This document shows positions 30,533-38,781 of a stretch of DNA of 39,861 bases, one piece after another. Origin of the DNA: Rhodobiaceae bacterium (lineage in GTDB: Bacteria; Pseudomonadota; Alphaproteobacteria; Rhizobiales; Tepidamorphaceae). The stretch covers positions 1-39,861 of the forward strand of contig SKQW01000152.1 in assembly GCA_007118805.1 (NCBI GenBank). The letters are read 5' to 3'. The notes below the pieces were generated by a model that was not told where the DNA came from, ran no database searches, and was given only the letters and a program-made list of their open reading frames with translations. Position 1 is the first letter of the stretch; each line of letters opens with the position of its first letter. The translations under genes and the position numbers were made by a program.

Positions 30533-30706
30533 ATGGGGGGATCGATCGCTGAATGCGCCGGCGCCGGCGTCGAGCACCTGCGCCACCACGCCGCGCACCA
30601 GAACGCTAACACGACGAGCCGCTACAATCGGGCGACGATCCACAAGACGCGGGCCGTTGCCGAGAAGCGGGCGGCGTTCAGGAACAGTCGTGAAACATCC
30701 CGTTGA
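30533..30706 (+). pseudogene. Probable 3' remnant of a tyrosine recombinase (phage/island integrase)
   Basis: 57-codon frame MGGSIAECAGAGVEHLRHHAAHQNANTTSRYNRATIHKTRAVAEKRAAFRNSRETSR*, matching the terminal H-x(5)-TT-x-x-Y nucleophile region; 40 bp from the tRNA-His 3' end. Confidence 0.5.
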
Positions 30707-30746
30707 AACCCACTGATGGCTTCGTCGGCAAAGTTATTGATTTAAT

Positions 30747-30823
30747 TGGTACAGCTGGTTGGATTCGAACCAACGACCTCCTGATCCACAATCAGGCGCT
30801 CTAACCAACTGAGCTACAGCTGC
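30747..30823 (-). tRNA. tRNA-His (GTG), CCA encoded
   Basis: GCAGCTGTAGCTCAGTTGGTTAGAGCGCCTGATTGTGGATCAGGAGGTCGTTGGTTCGAATCCAACCAGCTGTACCA folds as a cloverleaf; anticodon GTG. Confidence 0.96.
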
Positions 30824-31142
30824 ACGGGCCTTGCTTCACACTTACGGATAATGCCCCAGGGATGCAAGGCCTCGCCGCCGGGTGGCGCGCGGGGGCCGGT
30901 GCGGCCACGCGCCGATGATCCGTCGGCTATTCCGTATCAGTACTTCGACAAGGCACCGCGCCGCGGTGCTTCCCGCCTCCACATGTGTGCGGTAGTCCGC
31001 CCCTTGCAACCGCAGCAGGATTGACCCGGCAGGTGCAAAAGATAACAGTGCGGTGTAGGAACGCGGCTCAGTTCTGCCTCTCGCCGATTTGCAGATGCTA
31101 GGTGGCGGTGTACGCAACGGCGTTCGCCGCAAAGGGGGCACG

Positions 31143-33908
31143 ATGGAGGGGATAATGCACTATTACAATTTCGGAAGATCTGTACAGAGTATCGACGACC
31201 GCGGCGGTCGACTTTCAGATACGACGCAGGCCGACCTATCAAGACTTGCCCCTTGCCTGAGACGGGCCGGGCTTCACTTCGCGCTCCTGGCGGCGGTGCT
31301 GTTCTGGCCGGCCAGCCATGCCGCCGCGGATGGCATCGGCCAAGCGCCCCAGGCACCTGAGCGCCTGATGCAGATCGCCAGTGCCGAGCCGGTCGCCATC
31401 GTCAGCGATCCGGACGGCTTCATCGAGGCGCCGGCCGAGGTGCCCGTCGGCGCGCGCTTCGAGGTGTTCTGGGCCGAGCCGCTTCATTCGCGCGACCGGG
31501 TCACGCTGGTTCCAGCCGGTGCCGATGCCGATGCGATGGGCTCACGCAGCCAGCGTAGCCGCGTGCGCGACGATGTCTCGGCCGGCCTGGTGGCGCCGGC
31601 CGCGCCGGGGCGCTACGAGGTCCGCTATGTGTCCCGGCAAGACGGGCTGATTGCCGGCGTTCCCGTCGAGGTGGTCGATACGTCGGTGACGCTCGACGTG
31701 CCGGCCGAGGTGACCGTCGGCGAGCGCTTCGAGGTGTTCTGGGACAAGCCGATCCACAGCCGCGACAGGGTCACCCTGGTGGCGCCGGATGCCGACGACG
31801 ATGCGCGCGGCTCGCGCAGCCAGCGCAGCCGGGTGCGCGGCAACACCTCGGCAACGCTCGTCGCCCCGTCCGAGCCCGGAAACTACGAGATACGCTATCA
31901 GCTCAATCAGGATCGTCGCGTCATGGCGCGCGCGCCGATCCGGGTCGTCGACGCCAGCGTCTCGCTCGACGCCCCGTCCGAGATCGTCGTAGGCGCGCGC
32001 TTCGAGGTCCGGTGGGACAATCCGATCCACAGCCGCGACAGGGTCACCCTGGTGGCACGGGATGCCGACGACGATGCGCGTGGTTCGCGCAGCCAGCGCA
32101 GCCGGGTGCGCGGCAACACATCGACGACGCTTGTCGCCCCGTCCGAGCCCGGCGACTATGAGCTGCGCTATCAGCTCAACCAGAACCGCGAGGTCATGGG
32201 CCGTCTACCGGTCAGGGTCGTCGACGCGCGCGTGGCCGTCGCGGCCCCGGCGCAGGTGGAGGCCGACGAGCGCTTCGACGTTCGATGGAGCGAGCCGATC
32301 CACAGCCGTGACCGGGTGACGATCGTGCCCGTCGATGCCGCTGAGGATGCCCGTGGCTCGCGCGGTCAACGCACAAGGGTTCGCAATAATACGTCCCGGT
32401 CCTTGACCGCCCCGTCCGAGCCCGGCGACTACGAGGTCCGCTATCAGCTCAACCAGGACCGTCGGGTGATGGGCCGCGCATTTGTCGAGGTCGTGCCGAC
32501 AGGCACGGCGATCCCGGAGGCTGCGGCGCGGATTCAGAATCCCGGGCCGATCGAAATCCTCACAGCCAGGGCGGAACAGACCGCGCCAAGCGGCCAGGAT
32601 CTCCCGGATGAGCGGTATTTGATGCTCCGGATCGGCGCGCTGGGCAGCGCCGAGAGCGCCGATGCGCGTGTCGAGATCATCGAGGAGATCATCACCTACG
32701 GCGAACCGGTCATCGAGATCATCATCGAGTTGCGCGACGATGGCTTGTTGGACGAGGCCGATGCCGAGTTGATCATCGCCGGCATAGAGGGCGCGCCGGC
32801 CGAGGCGGCTGCGCCCGAGCAACCGGCCGACACGGGAACCGCGTCCGAGGTCAGTGACGGGTCATCCATCGCCGAGGACATCATGGCCGCGGTGATCGCC
32901 GCTGACGGCACGGCAAGCTACACCGACGTGTCGGTGGCCGACGACGTGGTGACGATCACCGGGTTCAGCGCAGTCGGCCCGGACGGCGAGTCCCTGGAGA
33001 TCGATACGGTTATCGTCTCGGGCCCCGTGCCGCAGCAGGAAGGCGGCTTCACCGCCGAGAGCGTCCACTTGGAGGGCGGGCGGCTCGCCGACGACGAGGG
33101 GACCTTCACCTGGCGGACGGGCATCCTGGAGGGCGTGACCGTGCCGGCGCCGGACGAGATCGACGACCCGGCAAACGCGGCGCCCATGGCACGGCTGACG
33201 CTGACCGAAATCACCATTGAGCCCGCCGAGCTGGCTGACCCGATCGAGGTTGCCTCGATCGAACTGCGCTTCGACCGCGTCGTCGACGACGTGCCGCACG
33301 AGGTCTTTCTGGCGATCGAGCGGATCTCCATGTCGAGCGCCGCGCTCGCCGATCAGCCCGAGCAGCAAGCCATGCTCGAAGCCATGGGCTATGACCGCCT
33401 CTCGGTGGATCTGACCCTCGATGTGGCGTACGACGGCGAGACCGAGACGGTCGATGTCCGCGGGCTCACCATCGGGGCGGACGACGTCGGGCAACTGAGC
33501 CTGTCGGGCCGGGTCGCCGACCTGGCGCTTGACAAACTGCAGGGCGGCGACGCCCTTGAGGCGTTGCTTGAAAGCCCGGCCGTCGAGCTCATCGAAATCC
33601 GCTTCGACAACGCCGGCATCGTCGAACGGGCCATGGAGATGCAGGCGCAGGAAGAAGGCCTGAGCGTTGCGGATTTCCGCAGCCAGAGCCTTGCGGAGCT
33701 GTCGATGATGCTGTCGATGATCGGCAACCCGGCCTTCGAGGAGCAGGTGGCCGCCTCGGTGGGTGCCTTTATGGAAGCCCCGCGATCGCTGCGCATCTCG
33801 GCCAGGCCCAGCGCCCCGGTGAAGTTCATGCAGCTCTTCGGCGTGGCGATGGCCGCGCCGCAGTCCATCCCGGACGTTCTTGGCATCGAGATCACAGCCA
33901 ACGACTGA
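31143..33908 (+). CDS. Large exported protein: four tandem Ig-like ~91-aa repeats plus a uncharacterised C-terminal domain
   Basis: Signal segment LRRAGLHFALLAAVLFWPASHAAADG; repeated F[ED]V.W..P.HSRDRVT.V..DA..DARGSR.QR.RVR; ATG at 31143 behind AAGGGGG. Confidence 0.8.
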   Translation: MEGIMHYYNFGRSVQSIDDRGGRLSDTTQADLSRLAPCLRRAGLHFALLAAVLFWPASHAAADGIGQAPQAPERLMQIASAEPVAIVSDPDGFIEAPAEVPVGARFEVFWAEPLHSRDRVTLVPAGADADAMGSRSQRSRVRDDVSAGLVAPAAPGRYEVRYVSRQDGLIAGVPVEVVDTSVTLDVPAEVTVGERFEVFWDKPIHSRDRVTLVAPDADDDARGSRSQRSRVRGNTSATLVAPSEPGNYEIRYQLNQDRRVMARAPIRVVDASVSLDAPSEIVVGARFEVRWDNPIHSRDRVTLVARDADDDARGSRSQRSRVRGNTSTTLVAPSEPGDYELRYQLNQNREVMGRLPVRVVDARVAVAAPAQVEADERFDVRWSEPIHSRDRVTIVPVDAAEDARGSRGQRTRVRNNTSRSLTAPSEPGDYEVRYQLNQDRRVMGRAFVEVVPTGTAIPEAAARIQNPGPIEILTARAEQTAPSGQDLPDERYLMLRIGALGSAESADARVEIIEEIITYGEPVIEIIIELRDDGLLDEADAELIIAGIEGAPAEAAAPEQPADTGTASEVSDGSSIAEDIMAAVIAADGTASYTDVSVADDVVTITGFSAVGPDGESLEIDTVIVSGPVPQQEGGFTAESVHLEGGRLADDEGTFTWRTGILEGVTVPAPDEIDDPANAAPMARLTLTEITIEPAELADPIEVASIELRFDRVVDDVPHEVFLAIERISMSSAALADQPEQQAMLEAMGYDRLSVDLTLDVAYDGETETVDVRGLTIGADDVGQLSLSGRVADLALDKLQGGDALEALLESPAVELIEIRFDNAGIVERAMEMQAQEEGLSVADFRSQSLAELSMMLSMIGNPAFEEQVAASVGAFMEAPRSLRISARPSAPVKFMQLFGVAMAAPQSIPDVLGIEITAND
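31408..32500 (+). repeat. Four tandem coding repeats (period 270/273/273 bp)
   Basis: Equivalent codons of the FEVFW-type motif start at 31461, 31731, 32004, 32277; units 2 and 3 nearly identical over ~130 bp. Confidence 0.9.
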
Positions 33909-33969
33909 ACGCCCGCCGGGACGACAGGACGGGCCTCGGGCAGTGCGCGCAGCAATGCCCGAGGCCACG

Positions 33970-34138
33970 CTAGTGGAATGAATTTGACATTTGATACCCG
34001 GTCCGCGGCACGCGCTCGATCAAATGTCAAATTCGAAATTCCCCTAGAAAGCAACATTTTGCTAGTGGTTCTTTTGATTTCGACATTTGCCATAGCGGGT
34101 GCGGTGAAGGGATTCAAATGTCGGAATCGAACCACTAG
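33970..34138. repeat. MITE/REP-like two-hairpin intergenic repeat, copy 2 (inverted relative to copy 1)
   Basis: CTAGTGG...CCACTAG termini; 16-bp inverted repeat GAATTTGACATTTGAT (33980-33995) / ATCAAATGTCAAATTC (34019-34034); reverse complement aligns along its length with 5854-6018. Confidence 0.88.
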
Positions 34139-34140
34139 CC

Positions 34141-34959
34141 TTACACGGCCACTAGGGCGATCAGCAGCCAGCTCCCGGCGGCAACGAGCACGCCTGCGAG
34201 CCCGTAGTCGAGCCAGTGGCCGGCGGGAACCGTCTTCTCCACCAGCACGTAAAGGGCGAGCCCCGCGATCCAGTAGAGGTTCATCACGCCGCCAAAGAAC
34301 AAAAGCAGCATCAGCACCCAGCAGCACCCCAGGCAGTAGGCGCCGTGATGCAGCCCCATCACCACGGCCCCGCGCCGGCCCGGCCGCCAATGCTCGGCGA
34401 GCCAGGCGGCGGGAAAGCGGCAATGACGCACGCAGGCCCGCTTGAGGGGGATGAGCTGATATAGCCCGGCGGCAATCAGCAGCCCAGCGCCGACGAGTTG
34501 GCTGGTCACTGCCATGTCCGGGCCGATCAGGCCGCCGCTCTCCAGGCCCCAATGGGCGGCGGTGGCCGCCAGAGAGAAGCCCGCCCAAGCGATCAGATAG
34601 CTCGCCGTGAACAGCGTCGTCGGTACAAAGGGGTTGCCTTGCGCGCGCTGGCGCCGGTTGACCGCGGCGAACAAGAGGATCATCGGCGTGGCGCCGGGCA
34701 ACATCATCGCCACCATCATGATCCACCACATGAAGAACATCATGACGGCATGGCCCGGCGACCACGCCATCGGCGTCATGGCCATCCCGGCCATCGCCTC
34801 CATGCCCGACATGCCAGTCATCTCGATGGCCGACATGCCCATGCCGGCGCCCGAGAGCACATAGGCCCAGCTTGCGGCCAACACCGCAAGCAGCATGCCG
34901 AGCATGATCCAACGGTCGCGGCGCAACGCGCCCTCAACCGCGCTATCCATTCGCATCAC
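34141..34959 (-). CDS. DUF2182-family integral membrane protein (predicted metal-binding)
   Basis: Met-rich GMGMSAIEMTGMSGMEAMAGMAMTPM, WWIMMVAMMLPGATPMILLFA, HHGAYCLGCCWVLM; RBS ggaaggag. Confidence 0.88.
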   Translation of the reverse strand: MMRMDSAVEGALRRDRWIMLGMLLAVLAASWAYVLSGAGMGMSAIEMTGMSGMEAMAGMAMTPMAWSPGHAVMMFFMWWIMMVAMMLPGATPMILLFAAVNRRQRAQGNPFVPTTLFTASYLIAWAGFSLAATAAHWGLESGGLIGPDMAVTSQLVGAGLLIAAGLYQLIPLKRACVRHCRFPAAWLAEHWRPGRRGAVVMGLHHGAYCLGCCWVLMLLLFFGGVMNLYWIAGLALYVLVEKTVPAGHWLDYGLAGVLVAAGSWLLIALVAV

Positions 34960-35035
34960 CTCGGCTCCTTCCTGCTAACAGCAGTCCCACAACCGCACGA
35001 TGCACCCTCCGGCAACCGGCTGCTCCGGGGCGCGA

Positions 35036-35683
35036 TCAACCGTGAACAACACCCTGCGGGGTCCAGATGATGCGCGCGAGGTGCGCATGGGCGCCGTCCC
35101 ATTCGAGCGGTATGCTTGCGTCCAGCGTCCTGACGGTGCTGCTGGCGTATTCGGCCGAGTGATACTCGAACCCCAGAGGCAATGTGACGCTTACCCGATG
35201 CGGGTTCCCGGTTACGGGATTGCGGATGGGCTCTACTGATCCCTCGACGATTCCAGGTACCAGTATTCGACCAGTCCTGGCCGCGATGTCGGCCTCGAAG
35301 GTGATTGGCCGCACGACCGGGTCGTAGAACGTGTCCACGGTGCTACTGTAGACATAGAACATGGTCGCGCCCGGTTCGGTCTCCTCGCCCTTGAACAGGG
35401 CCATAACGGCGCGGCGCTGATCCTCATTGGTGTTCTCATCGATCACCAGTTGCGCCTCCCCCCGCCCCTCATGCACCGCGCCGGGCCAGGCGTACAGGGC
35501 GACGAGAGTGACCCCGTCAAGCGAAATATCGCCGAAGTGACCCTTCTCGATCCAGAAGCCCACCGCTGCCCGGCAATGATCATGCGTTGGTCGTGCGTTG
35601 AATTGGCATGGGCAACTGAAATCGCAATTGCATGTGGTGAAGTCGATTGCCTCGATCCGCCAGTCGACGTGTGGCATTTCCAT
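35036..35683 (-). CDS. DUF1326-family protein
   Basis: N-term WRIEAIDFTTCNCDFSCPCQFNARPTHDHCRAAVGFWIEKGHFGDISLDG. Confidence 0.9.
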   Translation of the reverse strand: MEMPHVDWRIEAIDFTTCNCDFSCPCQFNARPTHDHCRAAVGFWIEKGHFGDISLDGVTLVALYAWPGAVHEGRGEAQLVIDENTNEDQRRAVMALFKGEETEPGATMFYVYSSTVDTFYDPVVRPITFEADIAARTGRILVPGIVEGSVEPIRNPVTGNPHRVSVTLPLGFEYHSAEYASSTVRTLDASIPLEWDGAHAHLARIIWTPQGVVHG

Positions 35684-35847
35684 CTCCTAATATTGCTGCC
35701 TTTGGTGCGCTGTTGGAACGGCATCCGGATTTGTCTTGCCTGTCCCATCGAGGAGTCCCTGGCACAGCGACCGGATGCGCCTGGCGATACTGGCTTGGCC
35801 AGGGACTGCCATGGTTCACCTTAGTATCGTGCTCTTCGACAGCTACC

Positions 35848-36114
35848 TCATGCCAGTTGCTGCGGCGGCAACCCCATCGCGTGATCCTCGGCGACCGGGA
35901 AGTAGTATTGCGTGCTCGAGCCCCCCAGCACTCCGTCGACGAAGTCGCGGACGCGCTCGACGGATGCCGCTTCATAGAGGCAGGTCGCCCTCGTTCCGTC
36001 AGCCGAAGGCAGAAACTGGTGCACATGCAGTCCCGTAGGCGGCGGCATGGCGCCTTCGGCCCGCCGTGCGAAGTCCTGCGCGTCGTGGATCTCGTGCTCG
36101 ATTGCGATAAACAT
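35848..36114 (-). CDS. DUF4242-like small protein
   Basis: MFIAIEHEIHDAQDFARRAEGAMPPPTGLHVHQFLPSADGTRATCLYEAASVERVRDFVDGVLG; size and layout resemble DUF4242 proteins. Confidence 0.55.
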   Translation of the reverse strand: MFIAIEHEIHDAQDFARRAEGAMPPPTGLHVHQFLPSADGTRATCLYEAASVERVRDFVDGVLGGSSTQYYFPVAEDHAMGLPPQQLA

Positions 36115-36233
36115 GACCTGTCTCCCAAATCTGTGCGTTTCCCAGGGTTTCCGGTAATCGGCCGGGGGTTTGGTTGAGTCCCCGGACAGTCACAGGCTTG
36201 CGCGAAGGGACGTGCCAAACAACTTCAGGATCT

Positions 36234-36266
36234 GTAGCGCTGGCATTTTCAGAATGGCAGCGCTAC
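36234..36266. promoter_or_regulatory. Near-perfect 33-bp palindrome, candidate HxlR operator
   Basis: GTAGCGCTGGCATT-TTCAG-AATGGCAGCGCTAC; 14-bp arms with one mismatch; ends 9 bp before the ATG at 36276. Confidence 0.7.
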
Positions 36267-36275
36267 GCTTCCGCC

Positions 36276-37007
36276 ATGAAGGGTTACGGTCAGTTCTGTC
36301 CGCTGGCGCTGGCCTCCGAGATCGTGGGGGAGCGCTGGACGCCGCTTGTCCTGCGCGAGCTGATGCTGGGGGCACAGCGCTTCAACGACATCCATCGCGG
36401 CGTGCCGCGCATGTCGCCCTCCCTCTTGTCGCAAAGGCTGAGAACCCTGGAAGCGGCCGGCATCATCGAACGCCAGCGGGCCGCGGGCCGCACCCTATAT
36501 GTGCTGACCGAGGCGGGGGCCGAGCTCGTCCCGACCATCGAGAGCCTTGCCCTGTGGAGCCGGCAGTGGCTGCCGGCCACATTGAGCGCCGACCGGGCCG
36601 ATCCCGATCTGGTGATGTGGGACATGCACCGGCGCATGGCATTGGAAGAGATGCCGGAGGGCCGCACGGTGATCCAGTTCGAGTTCACCGACCAGCCCCA
36701 GGCCAGGCGGCTTAGATGGATCGTCGGCGAGAGGAGCGGCGCCGAGCTGTGCATCACCGATCCCGGCCTGGACGTCGATCTTTACGTCGAGACTGACAGC
36801 AAGACGATCACCTGGGTGTGGTATGGTGACATCCCGCTCAGGCACGCCCTCGATGGCGGCCTGATCGAGCTGCACGGGCCGCCAAGCCTGTGCAAGGCCT
36901 TTCCTTCCTGGCTGCAGCTCAACCTGCTGGCCGGCGTTCCCCGGCGGCGCCCGGTGCCGGAGGCGGAGGCCTTTGCCAACGAACGCGCCGTGCATCCTGG
37001 CAATTGA
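36276..37007 (+). CDS. HxlR-family transcriptional regulator with C-terminal SCP2-like domain
   Basis: CPLALASEIVGERWTPLVLRELMLGAQRFNDIHRGVPRMSPSLLSQRLRTLEAAGIIER; C-terminal RTVIQFEFTD...DVDLYVETDSKTITWVWYGDIPL. Confidence 0.9.
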   Translation: MKGYGQFCPLALASEIVGERWTPLVLRELMLGAQRFNDIHRGVPRMSPSLLSQRLRTLEAAGIIERQRAAGRTLYVLTEAGAELVPTIESLALWSRQWLPATLSADRADPDLVMWDMHRRMALEEMPEGRTVIQFEFTDQPQARRLRWIVGERSGAELCITDPGLDVDLYVETDSKTITWVWYGDIPLRHALDGGLIELHGPPSLCKAFPSWLQLNLLAGVPRRRPVPEAEAFANERAVHPGN

Positions 37008-37062
37008 GCCCGGCCCGAGAAATGGGCTATAGGCTCGCAGGTCAGCCCATGGCCCTCAGCTC

Positions 37063-37959
37063 ATGAACGATACCCTCGCCGTGACCCCTTTCGACGAAGC
37101 GCGAATCCTGTCCGAGGCGCTGCCCTATATGCAGCGCTACGACGATGCCACTGTCGTGGTGAAGTATGGCGGCCACGCCATGGGCGACCCGGCCCTGTCG
37201 CGCGCCTTCGCCCGCGACGTCTCGCTCCTCAAGCAGGCCGGCATCAAGCCCATCGTGGTCCATGGCGGCGGCCCACAGATCGGCGCCATGCTGGAAAAAC
37301 TCGGCATCGAGTCGGAATTCCGCGCCGGGCTGCGCGTCACCGACCGGCAGACCGTCGAGGTTGTCGAGATGGTGCTCGCCGGCTCGATCAACAAGGAAAT
37401 CGTCCAGTCCATCTCGCGCGCGGGCGGCCGCGCGGTCGGCCTGTGCGGCAAGGATGGCGGGCTGGTGCGCGCCCGCAAGCTGACGCGCACGGTGATCGAT
37501 CCGGACTCCAATATTGAGAAGGTGATCGATCTCGGCTTCGTCGGCGAGCCGGAAACCGTCAATCCGGCGGTGCTGGAGATGGTCGCCAATGCCGAGCTGA
37601 TCCCGGTGGTCGCGCCGGTTGCGCCGGGCATCGACGGCGAGACCTATAATGTGAACGCCGACACATTCGCCGGCGCCGTGGCCGGCGCGCTCAACGCCAA
37701 GCGCCTCCTGTTCCTCACCGACGTGCCCGGCGTCCTTGACGGCTCGGGGGAGCTGATCAAGGAATTGACCGTCTCTGAGGCGCGCGGGCTGATCGCCGAC
37801 GGCACCATCTCGGGCGGCATGATTCCGAAAGTGGAAACCTGCATCGATGCGGTCGAGCGCGGCGTCGCCGGGGTCGTCATCCTGAACGGCAAGGTGGCCC
37901 ATGCGGTGCTGCTGGAGCTGTTCACGGCCCATGGCGCCGGCACGCTGATCCGCCCCTAG
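37063..37959 (+). CDS. argB: Acetylglutamate kinase
   Basis: [48 protein letters not shown]. Confidence 0.97.
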   Translation: MNDTLAVTPFDEARILSEALPYMQRYDDATVVVKYGGHAMGDPALSRAFARDVSLLKQAGIKPIVVHGGGPQIGAMLEKLGIESEFRAGLRVTDRQTVEVVEMVLAGSINKEIVQSISRAGGRAVGLCGKDGGLVRARKLTRTVIDPDSNIEKVIDLGFVGEPETVNPAVLEMVANAELIPVVAPVAPGIDGETYNVNADTFAGAVAGALNAKRLLFLTDVPGVLDGSGELIKELTVSEARGLIADGTISGGMIPKVETCIDAVERGVAGVVILNGKVAHAVLLELFTAHGAGTLIRP

Positions 37960-37982
37960 CCGATCCGCTCCCGGAACGCGCC

Positions 37983-38732
37983 ATGCCCTCCCGGCCCTAT
38001 CCGAGCCCCGCAACCTTCGACCAGGTCGAAAGCTGGATCTTCGATCTCGACAACACGCTCTACCCGCCGCGCTCCAACCTGTTCGCCCAGGTCGACCAGC
38101 GCATGGGCGAATTCATTTCACGCCTGCTCGATGTCGACCGCCTCGAGGCCAAGCGCATCCAGAAGGCCTATTATCGTGACTACGGCACCACCCTGCGCGG
38201 CCTGATGAGCGAGCACGGCGTCGACCCGCACGCCTTCCTCGCCTACGTCCATGACATCGACCACTCGCCGATCGCCGCCGATCCGGCGCTGGGCAGCGCG
38301 CTCAGCCTGCTTCCGGGACGCAAGTTTGTGCTGACCAACGGTTCGCGCGCGCACGCGCAAGCGGTTCTGTCGCGCCTCGGGATCGAGGAGCATTTCGAGG
38401 ACCTGTTCGACATCGTCGCCGCCGAGTTCGAGCCCAAGCCGGCCCGCGCGCCCTACGAGCGCTTCCTCGATCGGTTCGGCATTTCGGCGGATCGGTCGGC
38501 CATGTTCGAGGACCTGCCGCGCAATCTGGAGATACCCCACACGCTTGGCATGCGCACGGTCCTCGTGGTCGGCGAGACCGCGGACGGCCCCGACCACCGC
38601 CAGGCCTGGGAGCGGCTTCCCTGGGAGGGCGAGGCGGCCGACCAGCCGCATATCCATCACGTCGTCGACGATCTTGCCGATTTCCTCGTCACGCTGGCCG
38701 AGACGCTGTCGCCGGAGGGCCGCCCGGGCTGA
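37983..38732 (+). CDS. Pyrimidine 5'-nucleotidase (HAD superfamily)
   Basis: WIFDLDNTLYPP, FVLTNGSRAHA, MFEDLPRNLEIP. Confidence 0.92.
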   Translation: MPSRPYPSPATFDQVESWIFDLDNTLYPPRSNLFAQVDQRMGEFISRLLDVDRLEAKRIQKAYYRDYGTTLRGLMSEHGVDPHAFLAYVHDIDHSPIAADPALGSALSLLPGRKFVLTNGSRAHAQAVLSRLGIEEHFEDLFDIVAAEFEPKPARAPYERFLDRFGISADRSAMFEDLPRNLEIPHTLGMRTVLVVGETADGPDHRQAWERLPWEGEAADQPHIHHVVDDLADFLVTLAETLSPEGRPG

Positions 38733-38781
38733 GCCGGGCCTTGCAATTGACAGTCACCCTGCTCGCCTTATTATCTCATGA

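Noticed and set aside
30953-30969. GCACCGC-GCC-GCGGTGC hairpin upstream of the repeat-protein gene
   Set aside because: Short hairpin in GC-rich DNA with no supporting context; expected by chance
31408-32500. Regularly spaced repeats that might suggest a CRISPR-like array
   Set aside because: Period ~270 bp, in-frame and protein-coding; these are tandem protein domains. No CRISPR array or cas genes were seen
33389-34912. 507-aa minus ORF spanning the repeat and the DUF2182 gene
   Set aside because: Runs out of frame through the DUF2182 gene and the intergenic repeat; no recognisable domain
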